From an uncultured Verrucomicrobiota bacterium (GTDB lineage Bacteria > Verrucomicrobiota > Verrucomicrobiia > Opitutales > Seribacteraceae), in NCBI GenBank assembly GCA_902580225.1, contig CACHJU010000019.1, positions 1-42,635 of the forward strand: DNA of 42,635 bases, read 5' to 3'. The notes beneath the pieces were generated by a model that was not told the DNA's origin, did no database searches, and worked only from the letters and a program-made list of their open reading frames with translations. Below, one piece after another: positions 7,488 to 14,402 of this stretch (within the stretch, counting starts at the first letter, position 1; each line of letters opens with the position of its first letter). The translations under genes and the position numbers were made by a program.

Positions 7488-7515
7488 GCCTGTTGGGCGA
7501 CTACTCCATAATTTT

Positions 7516-8223
7516 ATGAATGAAATACACTTTGAGTACGAAGGGAAGGCCGCCCGCCTGAGCCTCCAGTCTTTGAAACGGGAAAAAGCCCAGCCTGCCG
7601 TTCGCAGAAGAACCAGTACGGGCGAGGTATCCATGGTACGGGTTTTAAATGGACAGTCCCAGTCAATCGACAAGGAGAAGCTGACCCCGGATGATTTGAT
7701 CAATGGGGATCCCGAGATTGAGATCGAGAGCGGAGGAACCCTGCCTGAGCTCGAGCTCTTCACCCCCGCTTATTTGATACCCGGAGAGAATGCTGAGATT
7801 TCTCATGAGTTTTCTGAAATAGAAATCGTGCACACTCCCGAAGGAGAAGAAAAAGAGAGACGCCCCCGTGTGCTTCGTTCCTCGAACATCAATGATGTTC
7901 ACCCCATTAAATTTGGAAAAACCTTTCCCATTGAAAAAGCATTCACCAGCTTTGTATTCCGTGCGGTTTATCAACTTGTTCATGATGATGGTATTGGCTA
8001 CGAGTTTTTGCATGGAGTGGCCAAAAGACTGCACGATAAAAAAGAAGTCGCCCTGCTAGGTGCCGGTCCCAAAGGAAATGCTCCACTGATCCTGCGGGAC
8101 AAGGGCAGCCCTCACCGTGCCTTTCTTTTTGGAGAACTGGGCGAGGTTGGAGAGTCGGACAAGTATCGATTGCTGCTTCTTTTATCCAACCAGGAGCTCA
8201 AGCTACCGGTCAAACCTGAGTGA
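7516..8223 (+). CDS. Hypothetical protein, second gene of the island operon
   Basis: This 235-residue protein has no family I can name. It opens with MNEIHFEYEGKAARLSLQSL and an Arg-rich segment (AVRRRTSTGE), continues through an acidic middle (DPEIEIESGGTLPELELF), then a basic RRPRVLRSS. A helical C-terminal half follows (FTSFVFRAVYQLVHDDGIGYEF, then RAFLFGELGEVGESDKYRL). It has no signal peptide or membrane helix. The short gap on both sides (28 and 50 bases) places it in one transcription unit with the 6912 gene and the repeat protein downstream. The paired occurrence of two unknown soluble proteins ahead of repeat proteins suggests an adaptor or structural role, but nothing in the sequence fixes this. 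Confidence 0.7.
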   Translation: MNEIHFEYEGKAARLSLQSLKREKAQPAVRRRTSTGEVSMVRVLNGQSQSIDKEKLTPDDLINGDPEIEIESGGTLPELELFTPAYLIPGENAEISHEFSEIEIVHTPEGEEKERRPRVLRSSNINDVHPIKFGKTFPIEKAFTSFVFRAVYQLVHDDGIGYEFLHGVAKRLHDKKEVALLGAGPKGNAPLILRDKGSPHRAFLFGELGEVGESDKYRLLLLLSNQELKLPVKPE

Positions 8224-8273
8224 TATAATTCTGTAAACCAACTTAACTAGAAAAACAAAAACCTAAAAATACC

Positions 8274-8987
8274 TTGAGCGAAGAAGATATATTAACTAGT
8301 GAGATAGCTGAGGCGTTTGTTCTTGATGAAAACTCGGTGACTTTAAGCCAATACACCGGTATTGAGGATTCGGCGGCCGAGAGTTTGTTAAAATATGAGG
8401 GTGGACTTTCCCTCGATGGCCTGACCGAACTGAGCGATGCGGCGGCGGAGAGTTTGTCGAAACATCAGGGTGGTCTTTGGCTCACTGGCCTGACCGAACT
8501 GAGCGATGCGGCGGTGGAGAGTTTGTCGAAACATCAGGGTGGTCTTTGGCTCTCTGGCCTGACCGAACTGAGCGACTCGGCGGCGGAGAGTTTGTCGAAG
8601 CACAAGGGTGAGCTTTCCCTCTCTGGCCTGACCGAACTGAGCGATTCTCAAGGGCAGGTTGCATTAGCGGAAAAACTGTCGAAACAACAGGGTTTTCTTT
8701 CCCTCTCTGGCCTCACCGAACTGAGCGATGCTGCGGCCGAGAGTTTGTCGAAACATAAGGGAGGACTTCTGGGAGGACTTCTTTCCCTTGATGGCCTGAC
8801 CGAACTGAGCGACTCCGCGGCGGAGAGTTTGTCGAAGCACAAGGGCGATATTTGGCTAAGCGGCCTGACGGAATTAAGCGATGCGTCTGCGGAGAGTCTG
8901 TCGAAGCAAAAGGGTGTGCTTTCATTAGGCTTAACTAAATTAAGCAACGCTTCAGCGGAGAGCTGCGGATGCCTTGTTCTAAAATAA
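8274..8987 (+). CDS. LRR-like 23-residue-repeat protein A
   Basis: This 237-residue protein is built almost wholly of a 23-residue repeat of the type LSLSGLTELSDAAAESLSKH followed by a short Gly turn, about eight or nine units. The pattern (LxLxGLTxLSD strand, then an Ala/Ser helix) is LRR-like and should form a curved solenoid for protein binding. The TTG start has no clear Shine-Dalgarno. It is supported because the N-terminus MSEEDILTSEIAE aligns with the starts of repeat proteins at 9027 (MSEKRILTKEILE) and 17749 (MSAKKLLTKEIAE). One unit is expanded (GGLLGGLLSLDG) and one carries an insertion (DSQGQVALAEKLSK). The last unit degenerates to ESCGCLVLK. Confidence 0.75.
   Translation: MSEEDILTSEIAEAFVLDENSVTLSQYTGIEDSAAESLLKYEGGLSLDGLTELSDAAAESLSKHQGGLWLTGLTELSDAAVESLSKHQGGLWLSGLTELSDSAAESLSKHKGELSLSGLTELSDSQGQVALAEKLSKQQGFLSLSGLTELSDAAAESLSKHKGGLLGGLLSLDGLTELSDSAAESLSKHKGDIWLSGLTELSDASAESLSKQKGVLSLGLTKLSNASAESCGCLVLK
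8355..8965 (+). repeat. 69-bp coding tandem repeats, array 1
   Basis: The nucleotide unit GGCCTGACCGAACTGAGCGA plus about 49 bases recurs in phase through this stretch, with long near-identical runs between units. The same unit occurs in the arrays at 10200 and 12900, so the three genes share DNA-level, not only protein-level, identity. Confidence 0.85.
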
Positions 8988-9026
8988 TTTTAAATCTGTC
9001 TTCAATCCAATCAAAACCCCAACATC

Positions 9027-10550
9027 ATGAGCGAAAAAAGAATACTGACCAAGGAAATCCTCGAATACCGTCTGTTACCAATGAGCGAATTTGGTTCGAT
9101 GACGCCAGGAGCGGCCGAACTTTACGCCGAAAAAGGCGAGCTTACGACACGCGACTATCCTGACCCTAAAGATCTCGCATGGATGCATGAATTGAGTTCG
9201 GAAGTGGCCGAAAAACTGCCGACGAACCAATACGGATACAATGGTTTGAAACTCAACCAACTGACTGAATTGTCCCTTGAGTCCGCCCGCGCTCTTGCCG
9301 GCAACGAAGGTGAAAATCTTTCCCTGAACGGACTGACCAGTCTGTCCCCTGAGGTGGCGGAGGCCTTGTCGGCTTACGGTGGAAAACTGAGATTAGACGG
9401 AATTTGCTCTCTGGATGAGAAGACCGCGGAGGCTCTGTCGTCCTTTAGCGGAGAATCCATATACTTGCCTTCGCTTACGGAGGTGAGCGAGGAGGCCCTA
9501 ATAAAACTTGCCGCCGCTGAGTCGAACTTACATCTCGACGGTCTTCAGGCCCTTTCCGAAAAGGGGGCGGAAGCTTTGGTTAGCAAGAATCGCATTTTAG
9601 ATTTGATAGGGTTGGTTGAAATCAGCGATGCGACCGCCACCATTCTCAGTCGAAACACAAAAAATAATCTCAACGAAAAGATCGATAAGCAGATTAAGGC
9701 GGCGGAGAAAAAAGCATTGGAATCCACCGCGGTGATTCCAAAATCGGAGTTGTCCAAGATTCGCAAGTTCATCAAAACGGACGAAGGCGAAAAGGTGGCT
9801 TTGGCTTGCCAATTATTGGAAAGTTTTGAAGCTTCCGAAGCGGACTACGTCAGGCTTTTTCCTAAGACTGTGATTTACCGGTTGCTTAATACTTGGGATC
9901 CAAAGGCTTGGGACGCTCTTTGGGATAACCTCTGTCGGCATCGAAAAACGGAAGATTTGCTAATTGAGCAGGTAACTAAGAGATTGAAAAGTTTCCCGAG
10001 CGAATGGGGTTTGCGTGACAAGCGAATTAACGACTCTAATGCTATGTTCTCCAACTGTAAGGAATCAACTCTCATACGCAGTTTTATGTGCACTGATCAT
10101 ATCTACACTGATACGGATTGTGGAATGAGACTCAATGAAATTGAAGAGTTGAGCGATTGGGCTTTGGATATGCTCTCCAAGCAGGAGTTGGGACTTAATC
10201 TTAACGCTTTGATTGTACTAAGTGATGTGGGTGCAGAGAGCCTATCTAAATTTAAGGGCAATGAGCTTTCACTTGGAGGCCTAAGGAAATTGAGTGATGT
10301 GGTTGCAGAAAGCCTATCTAAATTTAAGGGCCACTGGCTTTCCCTCGGATCGCTTGTGAGTATGAGCGATGCAGCAGCGGAGAGCCTTTCGAAACATAAG
10401 GGTGAACTTAACCTTAATGGCCTGACTGAGCTGAGTGACTCGGTGGCGCAGAGTTTGTCGAAATATGAGGGTCAACTTTACCTCAATGGCCTGACCGAAC
10501 TGAGCGACTCGGCGGCGGAGAGTTTGTCGAAGCACAAGGGTGGCCTTTAA
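9027..10550 (+). CDS. LRR-like repeat protein B, ended early by an in-frame stop
   Basis: This 507-residue product has three parts. Residues 1-215 hold the shared N-terminus (MSEKRILTKEILE) and old, diverged LRR-like units (KLNQLTELSLESARALAGNE and similar). Residues 230-340 are a helical domain (ELSKIRKFI, EKVALACQLLESFEASEADY) that also forms the N-terminus of the protein at 12409. Residues 365-507 hold young, near-identical units of the LTELSDSAAESLSKHKG type. The TAA at 10548-10550 falls inside a repeat unit: the code on both sides stays in the same frame and keeps the repeat. It is therefore probably a nonsense mutation, and the intact gene would have ended at 10757. Confidence 0.8.
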   Translation: MSEKRILTKEILEYRLLPMSEFGSMTPGAAELYAEKGELTTRDYPDPKDLAWMHELSSEVAEKLPTNQYGYNGLKLNQLTELSLESARALAGNEGENLSLNGLTSLSPEVAEALSAYGGKLRLDGICSLDEKTAEALSSFSGESIYLPSLTEVSEEALIKLAAAESNLHLDGLQALSEKGAEALVSKNRILDLIGLVEISDATATILSRNTKNNLNEKIDKQIKAAEKKALESTAVIPKSELSKIRKFIKTDEGEKVALACQLLESFEASEADYVRLFPKTVIYRLLNTWDPKAWDALWDNLCRHRKTEDLLIEQVTKRLKSFPSEWGLRDKRINDSNAMFSNCKESTLIRSFMCTDHIYTDTDCGMRLNEIEELSDWALDMLSKQELGLNLNALIVLSDVGAESLSKFKGNELSLGGLRKLSDVVAESLSKFKGHWLSLGSLVSMSDAAAESLSKHKGELNLNGLTELSDSVAQSLSKYEGQLYLNGLTELSDSAAESLSKHKGGL

Positions 10551-10690
10551 CTCAATGGCCTGACCGAACTGAGCGATGCTGCGGCGATGAGTTTATCGAA
10601 ACATAAGGGAGGACTTCTTTCCCTCTCTGGCCTGACCGAACTGAGCGATGCGGCTGCCAAAAGTCTCGCAAAGCATCAAAATCTAGCTTT
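10200..10690 (+). repeat. 69-bp coding tandem repeats, array 2
   Basis: These units match arrays 1 and 3, including the GGCCTGACCGAACTGAGCGA core. Units are more diverged at the left end (LSDVGAESLSKFKG) and nearly identical to array 1 at the right end. The premature TAA at 10548 lies within the array. Confidence 0.85.
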
Positions 10691-10757
10691 ACCCTCTGAT
10701 AGCTCATTTCATTCGGGGTGTCCGAAAATAGCGAAGCTCGTTGAGAAGTACCGATGA
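10551..10757 (+). pseudogene. In-frame 3' remainder of repeat protein B
   Basis: Reading on in the frame of the 9027 gene past the TAA gives LNGLTELSDAAAMSLSKH, another full unit ending AAKSLAKHQ, and then a non-repeat tail KIAKLVEKYR before TGA at 10755-10757. That tail looks like a natural C-terminus. There is no start codon that would make this an independent gene. The remaining bases to the ligase gene (10758-10869) show no gene. Confidence 0.75.
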
Positions 10758-10869
10758 TCTTGGATTCCTTGACGGAAATTTTTAGACCAAATCAAAAACG
10801 CATGAAGAGTCAATTTGGACCAATCGAAAAAAAATATTCAACCGAGTTATTTTTAACCCAATTTATCAT

Positions 10870-12339
10870 ATGCTTGATCAAACTAAATTCGTAAAGAAAG
10901 CTGGCAAGTACGCCATTGCCGTAACCGGAGGCGTGACCGACCGCGTACTCCTTGACGTAGGAGCCCGCTATGAGGAAAACCTCAGCAGGAACCTGTCCTC
11001 GCTGCATCCCGATGAAATCTCCAAGCGATTCGCCGGCATCAAGGAATTGCTTTGTTCGACCAAGTATGACGGCGAGGGCGTGCTCGTCTTCTTCGACAAG
11101 GATTTGGATTGCTTTGCATTTACCGCTCCTTCGGGTCGGGCGAGGGTCGGTCTGCCTGCCCTGGATGAACTTTCAAATAAATTAAAGGAGGCGGGCGTGG
11201 GCAAGGCCTTGTTTAGGGGCGAGCTTTACCTGCCGGTGAAAAAGGGAGAGCGCCGACCAACCATTGCAGATGTAGTGAGGGTATCGTTTGGGACGGATGC
11301 AGAGGAGGTTGCCCAACTGCGCCTGGCCTTGTTTGACATCGTGATGCTCGATGGTAAAGATATGCGCGAAGACGCGGGCTCATTTCGCGAGGAATGGAAC
11401 AGGCTTGAGGAGTTGGTTGGTGCGGAAGCGAAGGACCAAGTGCACCGTGCGGAGGGTTCGGTGATCGCAGGTAAGGAGATTGAAAAAATTTTTGTGGACA
11501 AGGTGAAGAAAGGGGAGGAGGGCTTGGTCATCCGTTTGCTCGACAAGGCGGATGGGTTCAAGATCAAACCCAAGCAGACGGTCGACTGCGTGGTCATGGG
11601 TTACGTCGAGGGTGAGGTCGACGGAATAATCGGTGTGACCTCACTGTTCGGAGCTTTGAATTACCCGGCCAAGGGGAAGGATGTAGAAACCGTATTTCAA
11701 AGTTTTGCACGGGTCGGCTCGGGTTTCGGGCATGCCTTGCGCGAAGAACTGCTCAACAAACTCAAGCCCCTCAAGGTGGATAACCCCATCCCCATGACCG
11801 ATTCCGACGGTAGGCCCGTATGGTTCGTAAAACCCGAGCTGATTTTCGAGATGAACGGAGAGGACTTGGTCTCCGCGGATTCGGGTAAGAAACCCCGCCG
11901 TACCCAAGCTTTTTCCTGGGATGCAAAGAAGGGAGCTTATTCCTATGCCGGGCTTTCCCCATGCCCTCGTTTAGTCTTTCCTACCTTTTCGAAAATGCGT
12001 GAGGATAAGCTGCTGGATGCGGGCGGAGCGCGAATCGAGCAGGTCATGGAAGATCCAAAACCACCTGCCATGCGGGCTGAGGGACCCAAGGCACCCAAAG
12101 TCATACGCAGATCCGTTTACAAAAAGGGGGATGCGGTGCGGAAGTTGGTCATTAGCGAACGTGCGGCCGATGACGAGACCATACCTTACGTCCTTTACTT
12201 TAGCGATTTCTCGCCCGCAAGGAAGGATCCACTCAAGGTCACCACCCAGTACGCTTTGTCCAAAACCCGTAGGGACGCTCTGGCGGATGCCCTGATCGAG
12301 AAGAACATAAAAAAGGGCTGGGAGGAAGTGAGTGGATAA
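10870..12339 (+). CDS. ATP-dependent DNA ligase-like protein with WGR-like C-terminus
   Basis: This 489-residue nucleotidyltransferase shows the ligase motifs in order: motif I KYDGEG with nucleophile Lys65, GEL at 117-119, FDIV from 155 (motif III), EGLVIR at 217-222 (motif IV) and FKIKPK from 230 (motif V). An OB-fold-like part follows with RVGSGFGHALREELL and a VWFVKPELIFEM segment, as in LigD/LIG-type ATP ligases. Motif I lacks the usual Arg two residues after KxDG (Gly70 instead). The last 65 residues (RKLVISERAADDETIPYV to IKKGWEEV) resemble a WGR-like domain, a fold found in DNA-break enzymes. Bacteria use an NAD-dependent LigA for replication, so this accessory ligase fits repair or defence. 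It lies between two repeat-protein genes. Confidence 0.87.
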   Translation: MLDQTKFVKKAGKYAIAVTGGVTDRVLLDVGARYEENLSRNLSSLHPDEISKRFAGIKELLCSTKYDGEGVLVFFDKDLDCFAFTAPSGRARVGLPALDELSNKLKEAGVGKALFRGELYLPVKKGERRPTIADVVRVSFGTDAEEVAQLRLALFDIVMLDGKDMREDAGSFREEWNRLEELVGAEAKDQVHRAEGSVIAGKEIEKIFVDKVKKGEEGLVIRLLDKADGFKIKPKQTVDCVVMGYVEGEVDGIIGVTSLFGALNYPAKGKDVETVFQSFARVGSGFGHALREELLNKLKPLKVDNPIPMTDSDGRPVWFVKPELIFEMNGEDLVSADSGKKPRRTQAFSWDAKKGAYSYAGLSPCPRLVFPTFSKMREDKLLDAGGARIEQVMEDPKPPAMRAEGPKAPKVIRRSVYKKGDAVRKLVISERAADDETIPYVLYFSDFSPARKDPLKVTTQYALSKTRRDALADALIEKNIKKGWEEVSG

Positions 12340-12408
12340 AGGAAATGAATGAACCAGACATGAATTTAATAAATCGGTAACGGATTGGTACTTACGGAGT
12401 AGAAACTT

Positions 12409-13476
12409 ATGGGTGAAGATAAGACATTAGAAACCAAGGAACTTGGCAAAATACGAAAGATACTCGATGAAGGCAGTTTGGAAAAGGTAACCTTTGCCCT
12501 CGATTTACTTGAATCGCTGGGAGCTGAAGATGCGGATTACCTAAAACTTTTTTCCCAATCAAGAACCACCAAGCTTTTCAAGGGAAGAGTACATCAGGGA
12601 CCCAGATTTAATACGAATACGAATATGAATGGTGAGATGTTCAACCTCTTGGCAGAACGTCTGTATCCATTTGCTGATGCATATTCAGCCCTGGATGATT
12701 CGGTGAAAAAATTAACCGCCAATCAGATGGTGGGCTTAATGATGAATTTGACTGAATTGAGTGATGCAGCTGCGGAGATTCTTTTAAAAAGCGCTGATTC
12801 AAAATTCAATAATCGAAAAGATCGAGTATCCTATGGTTACGATTTCCGAAACCTTGCTTCCTTGAGCGATAAGGCCGCCCGGTTTTTTTCAAAATGTGAA
12901 GGTTCCATTAATCTCGATGGATTGGCCGATTTAACTCCCTCGGCGGCTGAATCTCTTTCTCAATTCCAGGGAGTTCTTAACCTTAACGGCCTGACCGAAC
13001 TGAGCGACCCGGCAGCGGAGAGTTTGTCGAAACATCAGGGTGGTCTTTCCCTCTCTGGCCTGACCGAACTGAACGATGCGGCGGCGGAAAGCCTTTCAAG
13101 GCACGAGGGAGTTCTTAACCTTAACGGCCTGACAGAACTGAGCGACGCGGCAGCGGAAAGCCTTTCAAGGCACGAGGGAGTTCTTAACCTTAACGGCCTG
13201 ACTGAACTGAGCGATGCAGCAGTTGAGAGCCTGTCGAACCATAAGGGAGAATGTCTGAGTCTCAAGGGCCTTACATCCCTGAGCGAGGCAGCAGCGAAGA
13301 GTTTATCCATGCATACAGGATATCTTAGTCTCAGTGGCCTGACAGAGCTGAGTCAGGTGGCTGTGGAGAGCCTCTCCCGTCACAAAAATCACCAGTCCTT
13401 TGATTTTAATATCAAACTGCTGAAACGCGTTCGGGCTTGTGCCCGAACAAAATACCGAAGTTCACTGCCACCATGA
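12409..13476 (+). CDS. LRR-like repeat protein C with N-terminal helical domain
   Basis: This 355-residue protein lacks the MSxxxLTKEI start of the other repeat proteins. It begins instead with the helical domain seen in the middle of repeat protein B (ELGKIRKILDE, EKVTFALDLLESLGAEDADY). From about residue 110 it carries LRR-like units, first diverged (LTELSDAAAEILLKSADS), then near-identical (LNLNGLTELSDAAAESLSRH). Two adjacent units around 13090-13200 are almost identical at DNA level. It ends RACARTKYRSSLPP. Its stop TGA overlaps the ATG of the glutamate-receptor-like channel at 13473, implying translational coupling. Confidence 0.85.
   Translation: MGEDKTLETKELGKIRKILDEGSLEKVTFALDLLESLGAEDADYLKLFSQSRTTKLFKGRVHQGPRFNTNTNMNGEMFNLLAERLYPFADAYSALDDSVKKLTANQMVGLMMNLTELSDAAAEILLKSADSKFNNRKDRVSYGYDFRNLASLSDKAARFFSKCEGSINLDGLADLTPSAAESLSQFQGVLNLNGLTELSDPAAESLSKHQGGLSLSGLTELNDAAAESLSRHEGVLNLNGLTELSDAAAESLSRHEGVLNLNGLTELSDAAVESLSNHKGECLSLKGLTSLSEAAAKSLSMHTGYLSLSGLTELSQVAVESLSRHKNHQSFDFNIKLLKRVRACARTKYRSSLPP
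12890..13385 (+). repeat. 69-bp coding tandem repeats, array 3
   Basis: About seven units share the GGCCTGACCGAACTGAGCGA core with arrays 1 and 2. Two consecutive units (about 13090-13205) are almost exact copies, which points to recent unit duplication. Confidence 0.85.
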
Positions 13477-14297
13477 TTCACTCAATTCCCCAAAGAAAAG
13501 CAGCAAGCCCAATGAAATCTCCACCCACTTTTAATCCAATCGGACGAGTAATCGCTCTGTTTGTTTTCTTTACTCTTTCAGGGGCTCTCTCCGCAGTCGC
13601 CGAGGACAAGCTCATGGTCGGGATCAAACCGGTGGCTCCTTTTATCATGGAAGACGGTGGAGGAATCTATTCGGGCATTAGCGCAGACTTGTGGGAGGAA
13701 GTCGCTCGGGACCTCGAGCTGTCCTTTGAGTATGTGATGAAGGACTCGACCGAAGACCTTCTTGAGGCATGCAAAAACAAAGAGCTCGATCTTGCGGTGG
13801 CAGCCATAACCATCACCCCCGAGAGAATGGAAACCGTTGATTTTTCGAGCCCCGTCTTCAATTCCTCAGTCGGAGTAGCTATGGGCAAGGAAAAGCCCGG
13901 GTTGATTGATGCGGCGTTCCTAGTACTGGATGCCTGGTTGCTCAAGGTTCTTGTCACACTTGCAGTGCTCCTGCTCTTGGTCGGATTAATCACTTGGCTC
14001 GTGGAGAGGAAGGGAAATCCTGATTACAGCGAATCATCTCTCATACAAGGCATAGGACAAGGGGTTTGGTGGGCTTGCGCCACCATGACTGCAGTTGGAT
14101 ACGGCGACACCGTGCCAAGAAGTTTCCCCGGTCGTCTCCTTGGAATCTTTTGGATGGTTACCGGAGTGGTTATGATTTCCCTTTTCACCGGTTCGCTTGC
14201 CTCTACCCTCACCCGTAGTCAAATGGTTTCCGGAGTGCGCGACTACAACGACTTGGCTTTCAATTCTCCAAAATCCAAAAGGCAAAAGATTCCATAA
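13473..14297 (+). CDS. Glutamate-receptor-like potassium channel lacking the second ligand lobe
   Basis: From ATG 13473 the protein has 274 residues. This start is chosen because it overlaps the previous stop as ATGA; ATG 13512 is possible. A signal peptide (RVIALFVFFTLSGALSAVAE) is followed by a periplasmic-binding-protein lobe 1 (residues 46-140: VGIKPVAPFIMEDGGG, LDLAVAAITITPERMETVDF). Then come a membrane helix (155-177), a pore loop with the canonical K+ filter TAVGYGD (206-212) and a last helix (222-246). This is the GluR0 order: lobe 1, M1, pore, M3. In GluR0-type channels lobe 2 follows. Here the protein ends 28 residues after M3, so the clamshell is incomplete and ligand gating as in GluR0 is doubtful. 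Confidence 0.88.
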   Translation: MIHSIPQRKAASPMKSPPTFNPIGRVIALFVFFTLSGALSAVAEDKLMVGIKPVAPFIMEDGGGIYSGISADLWEEVARDLELSFEYVMKDSTEDLLEACKNKELDLAVAAITITPERMETVDFSSPVFNSSVGVAMGKEKPGLIDAAFLVLDAWLLKVLVTLAVLLLLVGLITWLVERKGNPDYSESSLIQGIGQGVWWACATMTAVGYGDTVPRSFPGRLLGIFWMVTGVVMISLFTGSLASTLTRSQMVSGVRDYNDLAFNSPKSKRQKIP

Positions 14298-14402
14298 AAA
14301 AAAATATTGCACGAACAAGGAATTAGAATATCAAATCACACGATGAATTCGCAAAGCAGTATTCGAAGACTCAATCTATGTTCTCTCGCTCGATTGAGTA
14401 GA

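Noticed and set aside
8388-8664. Open - strand frames through the 69-bp repeats (also 8648-8947, 10314-10535 and 13035-13310)
   Set aside because: They are mirror readings of the + strand repeats with no independent start signal. The repeat phase (multiple of three) keeps them open.
8355-13385. CRISPR-like regular repeats
   Set aside because: Repeats are 69 bp, in frame, encode a protein repeat and have no unique spacers.
13437-13476. Extended TTG start for the GluR-like channel
   Set aside because: It would overlap the previous gene by 40 bases and add a polar stretch; the ATG at 13473 overlaps the previous stop as ATGA.
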